Positions 1 through 7,963 of a DNA stretch of 16,539 bases are shown piece by piece. The number at the start of each line of letters is the position of its first letter. Within the stretch, counting starts at the first letter, position 1. Source of the DNA: JALZUU01 sp964441245. GTDB lineage: Bacteria; Bacteroidota; Bacteroidia; Chitinophagales; Saprospiraceae. A model generated the notes under the pieces. It did no database searches, was not told the origin of the DNA, and saw only the letters and a list, made by a program, of their open reading frames with translations. The position numbers were made by a program, and so were the translations under genes. The stretch is taken from positions 1 through 16,539 of the forward strand of contig CAYTVR010000155.1 in assembly GCA_964441245.1 (NCBI GenBank), given 5' to 3'.

Positions 1-983
1 AAGGTGATTATACCAATTATACAGAGCAAGATATTGCAGCCATGGCAAGAGCATTGACTGGATGGGCAGCATGGTGGAATCCAAATGAAAATCCTGCACA
101 TTATAGAGCTTGGGCTCACGATACAGGGACTAAGCAACTGTCTCATCGTTTTGACAATCAGGTTATACAAAACAATAATGAAGAGGAATATAAAGATGTA
201 GTGGACATTATTTTTCAAAAAGATGAATGCGCTTTCTTCATTTGTAGGAGATTGTATCTTTGGTTTATTCACTATAATATTACTCCAGAAATAGAGGAAC
301 AGATCATTACTCCAATGGCAGAATTGCTATTGGCCAATGATTATGATGTCAAAAAACCCTTGATGGCCCTTTTAAAAAGTGAGCACTTTTTTGATATGGC
401 GCAAAGGGGCTGTATGATCAAGAATCCAATAGATTTTTTCTTTTCAACGGTTTCTACCTTTCGTGTTCCCCCTCCCGTGGATTTCTTTGAAGAGAACAAT
501 TATTGGGTCGTCTGGTACTGGGAATTTCATCGACTTGGGATGTCTCTATTTCAAGCACCTAGTGTAGCTGGTTGGGTAGCCTATCACCAAGCCCCTAATT
601 ACTACAGAGATTGGATTAATTCCGCAAGTTTGGCATTGCGAAAACGATTGGTGTGGCATATAAAATGGGTGACACAATCGACTAATGATGAGGAGATTTC
701 ATATCCATGGATATCATTTATTGAAACTTTAGATAATCCGATGGATGTTAATGATATGATTGATGAAATTTGTCGGCTTATTTTTCCAAGACCTATGACG
801 CAAGCTCAAAAAAATTATTTCAAGGAATTCCTGATTCCAGGGCTTCCAGATTTTGAATGGAATGTTGAATATTCTGACTTTTTACTCGATCAAAATAATG
901 AAGATAAACGAACGGCCATTTACAATAAACTGAATGATATGTTTTTTGCAATGATTAATGTTCCAGAATATCAATTAAGTTAA
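1..983 (+). CDS. DUF1800 family protein, C-terminal part (5' end outside window)
   Basis: The reading frame is open from base 3 of the window, before the first ATG at 42, and the residues there (YTEQDIAAMARALTGW) are the conserved DUF1800 block, so the ATG at 42 is internal and the gene starts upstream of the window. About 327 residues are visible. After the ALTGW block come the HD-x-G-x-K segment (AHDTGTKQL), a helical stretch with a catalytic-looking but uncharacterised core (FFICRRLYLWFI), and the family-typical SEHFFD motif, followed by a C-terminal helical region. DUF1800 proteins are large exported proteins of unknown biochemical role. They are nearly always next to a DUF1501 gene, as here (20 bp downstream), which suggests cotranscription and a joint function at the cell surface. 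The family assignment is secure; the role is not known. Confidence 0.9.
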   Translation, partial: GDYTNYTEQDIAAMARALTGWAAWWNPNENPAHYRAWAHDTGTKQLSHRFDNQVIQNNNEEEYKDVVDIIFQKDECAFFICRRLYLWFIHYNITPEIEEQIITPMAELLLANDYDVKKPLMALLKSEHFFDMAQRGCMIKNPIDFFFSTVSTFRVPPPVDFFEENNYWVVWYWEFHRLGMSLFQAPSVAGWVAYHQAPNYYRDWINSASLALRKRLVWHIKWVTQSTNDEEISYPWISFIETLDNPMDVNDMIDEICRLIFPRPMTQAQKNYFKEFLIPGLPDFEWNVEYSDFLLDQNNEDKRTAIYNKLNDMFFAMINVPEYQLS

Positions 984-1003
984 CAACACTAATTAAATAT
1001 AAA

Positions 1004-2554
1004 ATGAAAAGAAGATCTTTTCTTAAAAATACAACTGCTTTTACACTTCCAGCATTTTTTGGAGGACTAGGAATATCTGCAATGCCATCAAAATTGATGT
1101 CTTCCATGATCAATGGAGATAGCGATCGAGTATTGGTATTAATTGATATGAATGGTGGAAACGATGGATTAAATTCATTCGTTCCATTAGATAGTTATAG
1201 CAACTTATTTAATGCCAGACCAAATGTGATTATTCCTGAAGGCAATTTACTTGACTTCACAGATACCATCGGTTTGCACCCTTCAATGAGTGGAATGAGA
1301 AATTTATATAATAATGGTAACCTAACTTTAGTTCAAGGGGTTGGTTATCCTGATCAAAATCGTTCTCACTTCCGATCTGCTGATATTTGGAATACCGCTT
1401 CAAATGCAGAGGATTATAGATCAACGGGCTGGCTTGGCAGATATTTAGACGACACCTTTCCAGGGTATCCTGCTGATTATCCAAATGCAGATTGTCTAGA
1501 TCCATTTGCCATTACTATGGGACAATCCATTTCGGGAACTTGTCAAGGGATGGATTCAAACTTTAGTATGGCCATCATTGATACGGAAAATATTGGTGGA
1601 TTGACAACGGGGATCGAGGTAGAACAACAAGAGGATTGTTATGGGGATGAAATTGGTTTTGTCATAGAAACATTTAAAAAATCAAATGCCTACGGTGAAC
1701 GACTTATTGAAGCCATAGGTATAGGTGATTCTAATGGTGATCTTTATCCAGATACTACATTAGCCCAGCAGATGAAAACGGTTGCTCAATTGATATCTGG
1801 TGGATTGGAAACCAAAATTTATGTTTTAAAATTAGGTGGGTTTGATACCCATGCAGATCAAGTCGTGGGAGAAAACACCACAAATGGAATACATGCGGAA
1901 TTGTTGGATGAATTATCTAGTGCGATATTCGCCTTTCAAGAGGATCTTAAATTACAAGGTTTAGATCAGCGGGTGGTAGGAATGACTTTTTCAGAATTTG
2001 GTAGAAAAATAATTTCAAATGCAGGCATAGGAACAGATCATGGTACCGCTGGACCAATGATGGTCTTTGGTAGTTGTATTAATGCAGGAATTATCGGTGA
2101 CAATCCAGTCATAGAACAATTTGTAGATGAGGAAGAAGGGGTTCCGATGCAGTATGACTTTAAATGGGTATATGGCTCTATATTAATGGATTGGTTCGAA
2201 GTACCTGAAGAAAAAGTCAAACTACTTTTAACGGATGATTTTCAATATGTTCCTGTTTTAAGCCAATGTTCTTCAACAAACACTAAGGAGATTACACCAA
2301 TTGTGGAAGCTTTAGCGAGCCCAAACCCATTCGCTCAAAATTTCAACCTAAGCTTCAATATTTTGCAAAAAGATTCAGTTAAAATTGATCTCGTAGATGT
2401 TCTTGGTCAAACCGTCAAAGAAATAACCAATAAAAGTCTTGATGCAGGTCCACACGAAATACTTGTTGAAACTCATGGGATTTCGTCCGGGGTTTACTTT
2501 ACTAGAATTCAAGTCGGGAATGGTGTAAAAACCTTACGAGTAGTAAAGCGCTAA
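1004..2554 (+). CDS. DUF1501 family protein with Tat-like signal and T9SS C-terminal sorting domain
   Basis: This 516-residue protein starts with KRRSFLK (residues 2-8), a twin-arginine motif, followed by a hydrophobic segment to about residue 27. The DUF1501 core follows, with DMNGGNDGLNSFVP (48-61), a FDTHADQ block, and an EFGRK...GTDHGTAGPMMVFG block; these belong to the alkaline phosphatase/sulfatase-like fold. The last 80 residues or so, from ASPNPF onward and including VDVLGQTV, GIYF-like SSGVYFTR and a basic end (VVKR), form a type A T9SS sorting domain. This implies export across the inner membrane and then secretion or surface anchoring through the type IX machinery. It lies 20 bp behind the DUF1800 gene, its usual partner, and is followed by a strong terminator. 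The enzymatic activity is unknown. A degraded copy of the last 170 bases of this gene is found near 4600. Confidence 0.92.
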   Translation: MKRRSFLKNTTAFTLPAFFGGLGISAMPSKLMSSMINGDSDRVLVLIDMNGGNDGLNSFVPLDSYSNLFNARPNVIIPEGNLLDFTDTIGLHPSMSGMRNLYNNGNLTLVQGVGYPDQNRSHFRSADIWNTASNAEDYRSTGWLGRYLDDTFPGYPADYPNADCLDPFAITMGQSISGTCQGMDSNFSMAIIDTENIGGLTTGIEVEQQEDCYGDEIGFVIETFKKSNAYGERLIEAIGIGDSNGDLYPDTTLAQQMKTVAQLISGGLETKIYVLKLGGFDTHADQVVGENTTNGIHAELLDELSSAIFAFQEDLKLQGLDQRVVGMTFSEFGRKIISNAGIGTDHGTAGPMMVFGSCINAGIIGDNPVIEQFVDEEEGVPMQYDFKWVYGSILMDWFEVPEEKVKLLLTDDFQYVPVLSQCSSTNTKEITPIVEALASPNPFAQNFNLSFNILQKDSVKIDLVDVLGQTVKEITNKSLDAGPHEILVETHGISSGVYFTRIQVGNGVKTLRVVKR

Positions 2555-2623
2555 AATTAGTTTAAGATCAGAAAAACAATAACTGATAACAGTTTGAGGA
2601 TTCTTTTTCTTTTTGTCATCGTT

Positions 2624-2659
2624 AAAAGCCTCATTGTCCCTACAGACAATGAGGCTTTT
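2624..2659 (+). terminator. Strong intrinsic terminator after the DUF1501 gene
   Basis: A perfect 15-bp stem is formed by AAAAGCCTCATTGTC (2624-2638) and GACAATGAGGCTTTT (2645-2659), with a 6-base loop (CCTACA). A T run at 2656-2660 follows on the plus strand, and the A run on the left would serve the opposite strand. It lies 70 bp behind the DUF1501 stop codon and separates that operon from the gene at 2873. Confidence 0.88.
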
Positions 2660-2823
2660 TGCCTCGATTAAATAAGGAATTCGGAAAACTTTTAATCAGC
2701 TATCCTGTCGATCTATTGAAGGCTTTCTGCTGGACGGCTAGAGGCATGTTAGCGCCAAGACTCTTGGTTAGTGGTTGTGGTGAGTTAAGGGGATTTTGTA
2801 CTCCATAACACTCGTAACAACTA

Positions 2824-2856
2824 TTTGCTATTGGCCTCTTTTTTGTACTAATTTTG
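2824..2856 (+). promoter_or_regulatory. Bacteroidota-type promoter candidate for the secreted protein gene
   Basis: TTTG at 2824-2827 and TAATTTTG at 2849-2856 are 21 bases apart and match the Bacteroidota sigma-ABfr pattern TTTG-N~20-TAnnTTTG. The start of transcription would fall only some 10 bases before the ATG at 2873, so the leader would be very short. The match is by eye and the motif is AT-rich, so a chance match is possible. Confidence 0.45.
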
Positions 2857-2872
2857 ACAAAAAAAGAAGCTT

Positions 2873-4510
2873 ATGAAAAAATTATGGATTTGTCTTGCTA
2901 TACTGATCAGTAGCCAATTGACGCTACACAGCCAATCTGTCAAACCAACTATTAACCTTGGTCCTAGTTTTAAGGTAAAAAATGATAAACAATTTATCAA
3001 ACATTTACATTCTGATGCAACAGGACACTATTTGCACTTTGAAAAGATATCGACCACCAAAATTGGTTTTTTAAAAACTACAATAACCCAGTATCTAGAA
3101 AAATATGATACTGATTTCAATCTAATATTTTCAAAGGAATTTGTAACTGAGGATAAAGATAAAACCATCGGGTTAAATTTGAAATCCTTTGGTGGAAAGA
3201 TGTACTATCTATCAACCAAACGTAAAGGTTCGAAGGATAAAATCGCTTATACTTTAACACCTATCAATAATGATGGTGAGCTAGGAACTCCCAAGGAATT
3301 CTCTATTCCAAAGCAGGCAGGTAAATCTTATATACAGCAAACACATTGGGTGACAAGTCCCGATTCGTCGAAAATAATGCTTGCTAAGACCAGTGGAACT
3401 CAAAATAAAAAAAATAATTTCGTCGCATATTTTTGGGTATTCGATCAATCGCTAAATGTGGTTTGGAAAAAAGGAATCACTTTACCAATCACAGAAAGGA
3501 AATTAGAAACATCTGATTTTAATATTTCAAATGAAGGAGAAATATTTTTTCTAGGAAATATATTTGATAAAAATAGTAAGACAAAGATTGAGTTTTTTGG
3601 TAAACGAAGAGAAGAACCACATCAAGTGGAGATGTTTAAGCTAACAGAGACCTCTCCGGTCGAAAGAGTGGTCATCGCAGAAAAACAGGATCATATCAAT
3701 ACTGGCGGACTGACAGTCGATTCGGACAACCATCCCATATTTTTAGGACTTTATGGAACGTCTGAAAATGGTCCTAATCGAGGAGCATATTACCGAAAGT
3801 ATTACAGCTCGAATAATGAATTGGGTGCCCCCGTAAAAAGAACATTTACTGATAAAGAACTCCTTTCTTTTGGAAAAGATATTACTGCTAAAGATAAAAA
3901 AAGCAAGAAACGTGGATTAGAAAAAGGTTACCACTTGAATGGAATAGTTCATCAAGCGAATGGTGAGATCTCGGTAATGATTGAAGAAAACTATTTTACT
4001 CAAACCACCACCACGACAACTACTAGCATGGGAAATCCAGTAAGTAACCGTGTCTCGAAAAGTTCATTCTCCAGAACCAATGGCTTGTATAGTAGCAATC
4101 ATATTATTGTCTTAAATTTTTCTAATGAAGGAACGGTACAAAATATAAATCTAATTCCCAAAAAGCAAAATTATTATACCTCAACGGCTTTGTCTTACAA
4201 ACCTTTCCTTTTGAAGGATCAGATCTATTATTTATACTATGATAACAAGGATAATCTTTCTAAAAAGATTACTAATCCTGATAAATATAAAAAAACAACG
4301 ACCACTAAAAAGATGACACTTTTGCTAACATCAATTAGTGAAAAAGGAAAATTGAAAAAAACTAGAATTGGAATTGAATCGGTCAGAGATGGAATGGTCA
4401 TGCCAGAATATATAAGCTTGATCGAGAAAGATACTCATCTTTTTATTACTGCGAAACCGGTGAAGAAAAATTCTATCGAATATCGATTGGGAACGATAAC
4501 TTTTAAATAA
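2873..4510 (+). CDS. Secreted protein of unknown function
   Basis: I do not recognise a named domain. The 545-residue product begins with a Sec signal peptide (MKKLWICLAILISSQLTLHSQS, cleavage probably near residue 20-22), without a lipobox Cys and without a T9SS tail, so it is probably periplasmic or outer-membrane associated. The rest is a beta-rich sequence with recurring short strand-turn units such as EKYDTDFNLIFSKEF (76-90), VFDQSLNVVWKKGI and ISNEGEIFFLGNI, which suggests a WD/YVTN-like propeller without proof. A run of seven threonines lies at 378-384 and a second TTTT at 475-478, both in likely loops. It is a stand-alone gene, preceded by a terminator and a promoter candidate and followed at once by a long inverted repeat. 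Proteins of this kind are common hypothetical proteins in Bacteroidota. Confidence 0.8.
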   Translation: MKKLWICLAILISSQLTLHSQSVKPTINLGPSFKVKNDKQFIKHLHSDATGHYLHFEKISTTKIGFLKTTITQYLEKYDTDFNLIFSKEFVTEDKDKTIGLNLKSFGGKMYYLSTKRKGSKDKIAYTLTPINNDGELGTPKEFSIPKQAGKSYIQQTHWVTSPDSSKIMLAKTSGTQNKKNNFVAYFWVFDQSLNVVWKKGITLPITERKLETSDFNISNEGEIFFLGNIFDKNSKTKIEFFGKRREEPHQVEMFKLTETSPVERVVIAEKQDHINTGGLTVDSDNHPIFLGLYGTSENGPNRGAYYRKYYSSNNELGAPVKRTFTDKELLSFGKDITAKDKKSKKRGLEKGYHLNGIVHQANGEISVMIEENYFTQTTTTTTTSMGNPVSNRVSKSSFSRTNGLYSSNHIIVLNFSNEGTVQNINLIPKKQNYYTSTALSYKPFLLKDQIYYLYYDNKDNLSKKITNPDKYKKTTTTKKMTLLLTSISEKGKLKKTRIGIESVRDGMVMPEYISLIEKDTHLFITAKPVKKNSIEYRLGTITFK

Positions 4511-4513
4511 GGA

Positions 4514-4581
4514 TATTAGAGCATGTTTAAATTTTTGCTTCCTGATTATCAGTTCTCATAAATCTTAAACATGCTCTAATA
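4514..4581. repeat. 68-bp palindromic element (17-bp inverted repeats)
   Basis: The arm TATTAGAGCATGTTTAA (4514-4530) is the perfect reverse complement of TTAAACATGCTCTAATA (4565-4581); 34 bases lie between. With a one-base gap, weaker pairing continues inward (ATTTTTG against ATTTATG when both arms are read inwards), which resembles the imperfect inner part of transposon terminal repeats. It begins 4 bases behind the stop codon at 4510 and ends exactly where similarity to the DUF1501 tail begins. It may be the fused ends of a lost insertion sequence, a small non-autonomous element, or a transcription stop for the gene at 2873; there is no T run to favour the last. Confidence 0.6.
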
Positions 4582-4582
4582 A

Positions 4583-4809
4583 ATAATTGAACCTGTAGAA
4601 GTTTTGGTCACATCATCAAAAAAATAAATAATAAAAGTCTTGATATAGGTCCACACGAGATACCTGTTGGAACCCATAGGATTTCGTTTGAAGTTTCCTT
4701 TGCTAGGATTTAAGTTGGGAATGGTGTAAAAACGATTTGCAAAGTGAAGCGCTAAAATTAGTTTAAAATGGCTGCAAAAAAAACTGTTGTAAGTTATTCT
4801 TTCATCGTT
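4583..4809 (+). pseudogene. Decayed duplicate of the 3' end of the DUF1501 gene (T9SS tail)
   Basis: Bases 4632-4766 align without gaps to 2431-2565, the coding end and downstream bases of the DUF1501 gene, with 111 of 135 positions identical by hand count. Weaker similarity reaches left to about 4583 (matching about 2381) and right through TTTCATCGTT at 4800-4809 (matching 2612-2623, with a gap). In the original frame the copy would read NKSLDIGPHEIPVG and then meets a TAA where the source has a CAA Gln codon, before rejoining the same final KR-stop. There is no start codon or signal sequence, so it is a non-functional fragment. Because similarity continues past the stop codon, this is a segmental duplication and not just a shared sorting domain. 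Confidence 0.82.
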
Positions 4810-4956
4810 GCTTAGTTTTGCTTTAATCATTCTAGTTGTTCGTTTTCTTTAGCAGGTAGAAAAGCGTATTTCTTTTAATTACTTTTGTTTGTTTTATATG
4901 ATTGTGATCAAAATGGATCTAGTTTTCACATAGGAAGGGATACTAAGAACGAGTAA

Positions 4957-5002
4957 CCAATAGCCAATGGCTAAAGTCGTACTTAGCTTCGCTGGCTACT
5001 GG
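4957..5002. other. Imperfect hairpin at the 3' end of the histidine kinase gene
   Basis: CCAATAGCCA (4957-4966) pairs with TGGCTACTGG (4993-5002) with one mismatch, and a nested TAGCCA-A-TGGCTA palindrome lies at 4961-4973. It overlaps the stop codon of the minus-strand kinase gene at 4996-4998. It has no T run, so a terminator role is only a guess. Confidence 0.3.
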
Positions 5003-6312
5003 GTTTTCATAAAGCTTAACTTAAATGTAGTTCCTTCAAGAGATGTTTTGAGTACTTCGATGCTACCCATTTGCTTATCCATTACTTTTTTACAAATAGT
5101 CATGCCCAATCCAGTCCCATTATAATCTAATTTTGAGTGATACCTTTTAAATGGCTCGAATAGAATGTCAATATATTGTTGATCAATTCCAATTCCATTA
5201 TCTGAAAAATAAATGATCACCAAATCTTCTGTTTCTTCTCCTTCAATTTTGATATTGGGGATGTGATTAAGCTTCTTATGTTGATATTTAATAGCATTAC
5301 TAATTAGATTATTCATTAAGATTTTAATAAAAGTAGAATTGCCGTGAATGTTTGGAATATTGCGTATGGTAAAATGTAGTTTATTATTCTCAATTTCAAA
5401 TAGATAATTAGATTTTAGATCTTCTAATAATTGATGCAAGTCTAATTTTTCCAAAACAATTGATTCTTGTTCAACTTTTTGGAACAGCATCAATTCATCG
5501 ATCAAAGTTATCATTTCTTTACCTGCATTTTCAATAAAATGAAAGAAAGCGGTTTCATCACCTTCCTGAAGTTTTAATTTTCTTTTTAAGAGCCCTGTGT
5601 ATGAAATCACTGTTCTCGCAGGGGCCTTTAGATCATGACTCATGATATGACTAAAGGTTTTTAGATCATCATTTTTGTTTACTAATGAGTGATTAGTAGC
5701 GACTAATTTTAAATTAGTGTCTTTCAGGGACATTTTGATATTGATCAATGACTTGTTCTGCTTCTCAAGATAATCTGAAAATAATATGAATAATATTGTG
5801 AAAGCAATAATTAACATCAAAGTAGGATAAATCATATAAGGATTATCATGGTTTTTGAGAAATAATAGGATCAAAGCAAAAGAATATGAAAGGGTATACA
5901 TAATTTTGATTTTCAAACTTGGCAGTACCATGATAAATATACCTTGCATCAAACAAAGAATAGAGAAAATGCCTGTTACTGGGCTATCACTTAAAAACGC
6001 TGTTGTGAAGCCTAAGGACGGAATGATTACTACCGTAATAAAAGTAGAAAGCTCATATTTTTTAAAATAAATTAATAAACAGGAAAATACTAAAAAGAGG
6101 ATAGTTAATGAATCTATAATTAACATAAACTTATTCCCTTGATTAATCCTTAACAGAAGAATCGGAATTATTGCGAGAATAAAAAAGATATTGAAAACAA
6201 AGATAGATTTGATCTTAAGGATTGGCAAACCATTGTCTTGTCCATTACATGATTCTGTAAATATTTGATGCCTTTTTATTGATGTTAGAAGTTGGTTAAA
6301 TCTTAGATTCAT
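4996..6312 (-). CDS. Membrane-bound sensor histidine kinase (orphan)
   Basis: The 438-residue protein has about six membrane-spanning segments (near 36-54, 62-82, 88-107, 113-131, 136-152 and 160-179), a short coiled linker (about 180-217), a HisKA domain with SHIMSHDLKAPARTV in which His226 is the likely phospho-acceptor, and a complete HATPase domain: N box NNLISNAIKY (334-343), G1 box DNGIGI (371-376), F box FEPFKR (385-390) and G2 box GTGLGM (399-404). It should therefore be an active kinase that phosphorylates a response regulator. No receiver gene is next to it; the nearest regulator, a LuxR-type protein upstream on the same strand, has no receiver domain. The sensory input is unknown because the membrane part carries no recognisable ligand domain. 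Confidence 0.92.
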   Translation of the reverse strand: MNLRFNQLLTSIKRHQIFTESCNGQDNGLPILKIKSIFVFNIFFILAIIPILLLRINQGNKFMLIIDSLTILFLVFSCLLIYFKKYELSTFITVVIIPSLGFTTAFLSDSPVTGIFSILCLMQGIFIMVLPSLKIKIMYTLSYSFALILLFLKNHDNPYMIYPTLMLIIAFTILFILFSDYLEKQNKSLINIKMSLKDTNLKLVATNHSLVNKNDDLKTFSHIMSHDLKAPARTVISYTGLLKRKLKLQEGDETAFFHFIENAGKEMITLIDELMLFQKVEQESIVLEKLDLHQLLEDLKSNYLFEIENNKLHFTIRNIPNIHGNSTFIKILMNNLISNAIKYQHKKLNHIPNIKIEGEETEDLVIIYFSDNGIGIDQQYIDILFEPFKRYHSKLDYNGTGLGMTICKKVMDKQMGSIEVLKTSLEGTTFKLSFMKTQ

Positions 6313-6743
6313 TTCGACAAAAGTTAATTTTTAAGCTAACGCAAAGAGGTTCTACCATAATTATAGAAAGCATTTTACAATGACTGCTCCTACAAGAATG
6401 TCAGATTAAAGATTTCTATAAGTTGATTTTCAAGTGCTCCCAAATCCAGATAACTACCGGGCGGGACTGGTTAGATGCAAAAATAATTGAACACAGGTTT
6501 TCTAATTTGGAAATTGCAATTATGTAAGCTATTTTAAAATAACTTATACGTGTAATCTCCACCTCTGTTACTTTTGTTGACTATTTGTTTATATATTGTT
6601 ATTGCCTAGGGTCAATACTTTACTTTTTTAGTACAAGAGTTTGAATTGGTGGAAATTTCGTCATTAGGTTTAGGATTAGCAATACCCAAATGGGGTATTC
6701 TTTCTAATGAGGGAGGTATATTTGTTGAGATGGGCCTTATTTA
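6313..6743. other. Gene-free stretch, 431 bp
   Basis: Lies between the start of the kinase gene and the end of the LuxR-type gene, both on the minus strand. Apart from a two-part hairpin at 6661-6710 nothing was recognised: no credible open frame on either strand, no tRNA-like fold, and no clear Bacteroidota promoter for the kinase. Confidence 0.4.
6661..6710. other. Two-part hairpin downstream of the LuxR-type gene
   Basis: An inner stem AATACCC/GGGTATT (6681-6687 with 6693-6699) lies inside an outer stem TCATTAG/CTAATGA (6661-6667 with 6704-6710). It sits 34 bp behind the stop of the LuxR-type gene. It has no T run on the minus strand, so it is either a weak transcript end or an RNA structure of unknown role. 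Confidence 0.35.
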
Positions 6744-7532
6744 TTAAATGATTTCACACATTTTGCAAAGGTGAATTAAAGCGGTAGTGTCTCTGACTCT
6801 AAATCGTTTAATCAAATTTTTTCGGTGTTTTTGTACCGTTTCTGGGCTAATGAATAATTGATTGGCTACCTCTTTGCTACTTTTTCCTTTCGAAATAAGC
6901 ATAAGAAGTTCCTTCTCTCTTTCAGATATGGCGTATTTGTGGACACTATTATTTGTGAAGAATCTAGCTGTTTTTTGATTGCCTTGAGATTTTTGAAAGT
7001 ATGCCCAGTAACCATCATCTTTTATGAGATGTCCAACATCTACCATTGTTAAAATGTGATACTCAGCCATAGCGTTGTTTTCTCCTACAAGGGTAGATAT
7101 TCTCAATAATGATTTCTTTTTGCTTCCATCTTTGCAGATATGTTGTACACCTCCAACATAGACTAAAAAATCAATATAGCTTGTCGTAGGAATAGGCTTT
7201 AGCTTTAAGAATTCTTCCATCCATCTAGGATAATTGTTCCACATTTCAATCTGTTCATAAGCCCCTAAATTCAGTATAGCATCTTGCTGCCAAGAAATAA
7301 ATTCTTCTTGAGTATAACCGAAATACGATTCAATACTTTTCGTAACATAAAGCGGGACAAGATCAACAGATCTGAAAAACATAATGACTTCATTATTTAT
7401 GATGTTGCTTGCCTCCAGACTTTTTAAGCTTTCTATTGCATCATCAATAGATTTCACCTCAATTTCAAAATTGAAATTCTTGGTCCAGTTCTTTTTTAAA
7501 ATTTGACTAACAACTCGCGCTTTGAAATTCAT
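6744..7532 (-). CDS. LuxR/GerE-type transcription regulator with PAS-like N-terminal region
   Basis: The last 62 residues of this 262-residue protein are a clear LuxR-type helix-turn-helix: ISEREKELLMLISKGKSSKEVANQL (202-226) followed by FISPETVQKHRKNLIKRF (227-244), with the recognition helix at SPETVQKHRKNLI. The first 170 residues look like a PAS-type sensor: VPLYVTKSIESYFGYTQEEF (59-78) matches the start of a PAS fold, and a later stretch (HICKDGSKKKSLLRISTL) matches its PAC half. There is no receiver domain, so it is probably controlled by a small ligand or signal sensed by the PAS part and not by phosphorylation. Proteins with this layout are common in Bacteroidota, usually with unknown targets. 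It stands alone; the nearest upstream gene on the same strand is 431 bp away. Confidence 0.85.
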   Translation of the reverse strand: MNFKARVVSQILKKNWTKNFNFEIEVKSIDDAIESLKSLEASNIINNEVIMFFRSVDLVPLYVTKSIESYFGYTQEEFISWQQDAILNLGAYEQIEMWNNYPRWMEEFLKLKPIPTTSYIDFLVYVGGVQHICKDGSKKKSLLRISTLVGENNAMAEYHILTMVDVGHLIKDDGYWAYFQKSQGNQKTARFFTNNSVHKYAISEREKELLMLISKGKSSKEVANQLFISPETVQKHRKNLIKRFRVRDTTALIHLCKMCEII

Positions 7533-7963
7533 ACTTTAATTATTGGGTAGAAGTCGTTTAAGAATTCGAAAAGAAGTTGAAATTTATAAACTTTTGCTAG
7601 CCTAATATTTGAATCATCTAATTTAGACTTTACGTCAAAGGATTAGTTTAGACACGTATAAGATAACCAAACATAGTCATTTTTTGATCATTATGAATAA
7701 AAAATGTCTGAGTATTAATTTTTGGATTCCCCTCTGGGCTTTATTTTTACTGTGAATGGTATTGTGTAGTTCTAATTGATGGGTATGTACTGTTTTTTGT
7801 TTTTATTTGGGTTCTTGAACAAAACCTATGCGTAAGTACGGATGTAGGTGTGTAGGAATTTGATCTAATGCCTTCGGTAGGTAAACTTGCTTTGGTCACT
7901 TTTTATCCTATTTTACGAATGTCCAAGCATGTGACAGATAGAATTTATCAAAGAAGATCTTTT
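7533..7963. other. Gene-free stretch, 431 bp
   Basis: Must contain the promoter of the LuxR-type gene (minus strand, right of 7532) and the transcript end of the DUF763 gene, but no clear example of either could be picked out. Two tiny plus-strand frames with hydrophobic content (from 7693, 20 codons, and from 7779, 18 codons) were seen and not accepted as genes. Nothing else was recognised. Confidence 0.4.

Larger units (their letters stand above)
2555..2872. other. Gene-free stretch, 318 bp
   Basis: Contains the intrinsic terminator at 2624-2659 near its left end and a promoter candidate at its right end. The middle part (about 2690-2830) is richer in G+C than the flanks and holds a small palindrome, CCAAGA-C-TCTTGG, at 2755-2767. 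No open reading frame or RNA gene was recognised in it. Confidence 0.5.
4511..4995. other. Gene-free stretch with palindrome, decayed gene tail and hairpin
   Basis: This 485-bp region holds, from left to right, a 68-bp palindromic element (4514-4581), a degraded copy of the 3' end and downstream region of the DUF1501 gene (about 4583-4809), about 130 bp of AT-rich sequence in which nothing was recognised, and an imperfect hairpin (4957-5002) around the end of the histidine kinase gene. An open frame on the minus strand at 4576-4830 runs antisense to the decayed tail and has no coding character. Confidence 0.6.

Noticed and set aside
2038..2220. Minus-strand open frame inside the DUF1501 gene
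   Set aside because: Fully inside a well supported gene on the other strand; no recognisable product.
3990..4030. ACC/ACT repeat coding for a run of seven threonines in the secreted protein
   Set aside because: Considered as a phase-variable repeat, but the units are mixed codons rather than an exact tandem repeat, and the frame is intact.
4576..4830. 84-codon open frame on the minus strand
   Set aside because: It runs antisense through the decayed copy of the DUF1501 tail and into the palindrome; the product has no signal, domain or coding character.
5855..6070. Plus-strand open frame inside the histidine kinase gene
   Set aside because: Mirrors the membrane-segment codons of the kinase on the other strand and matches nothing.
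6313..6335. TAACTTTTG just upstream of the histidine kinase gene (minus strand) as a -7 box
   Set aside because: The spacing inside the box is one base too long and the distance to an upstream TTTG is too short for the Bacteroidota consensus.
7693..7835. Two tiny plus-strand frames that begin like signal peptides (20 and 18 codons)
   Set aside because: They lie in different frames, stop after the hydrophobic part, and no mature sequence follows; most likely chance in AT-rich DNA.
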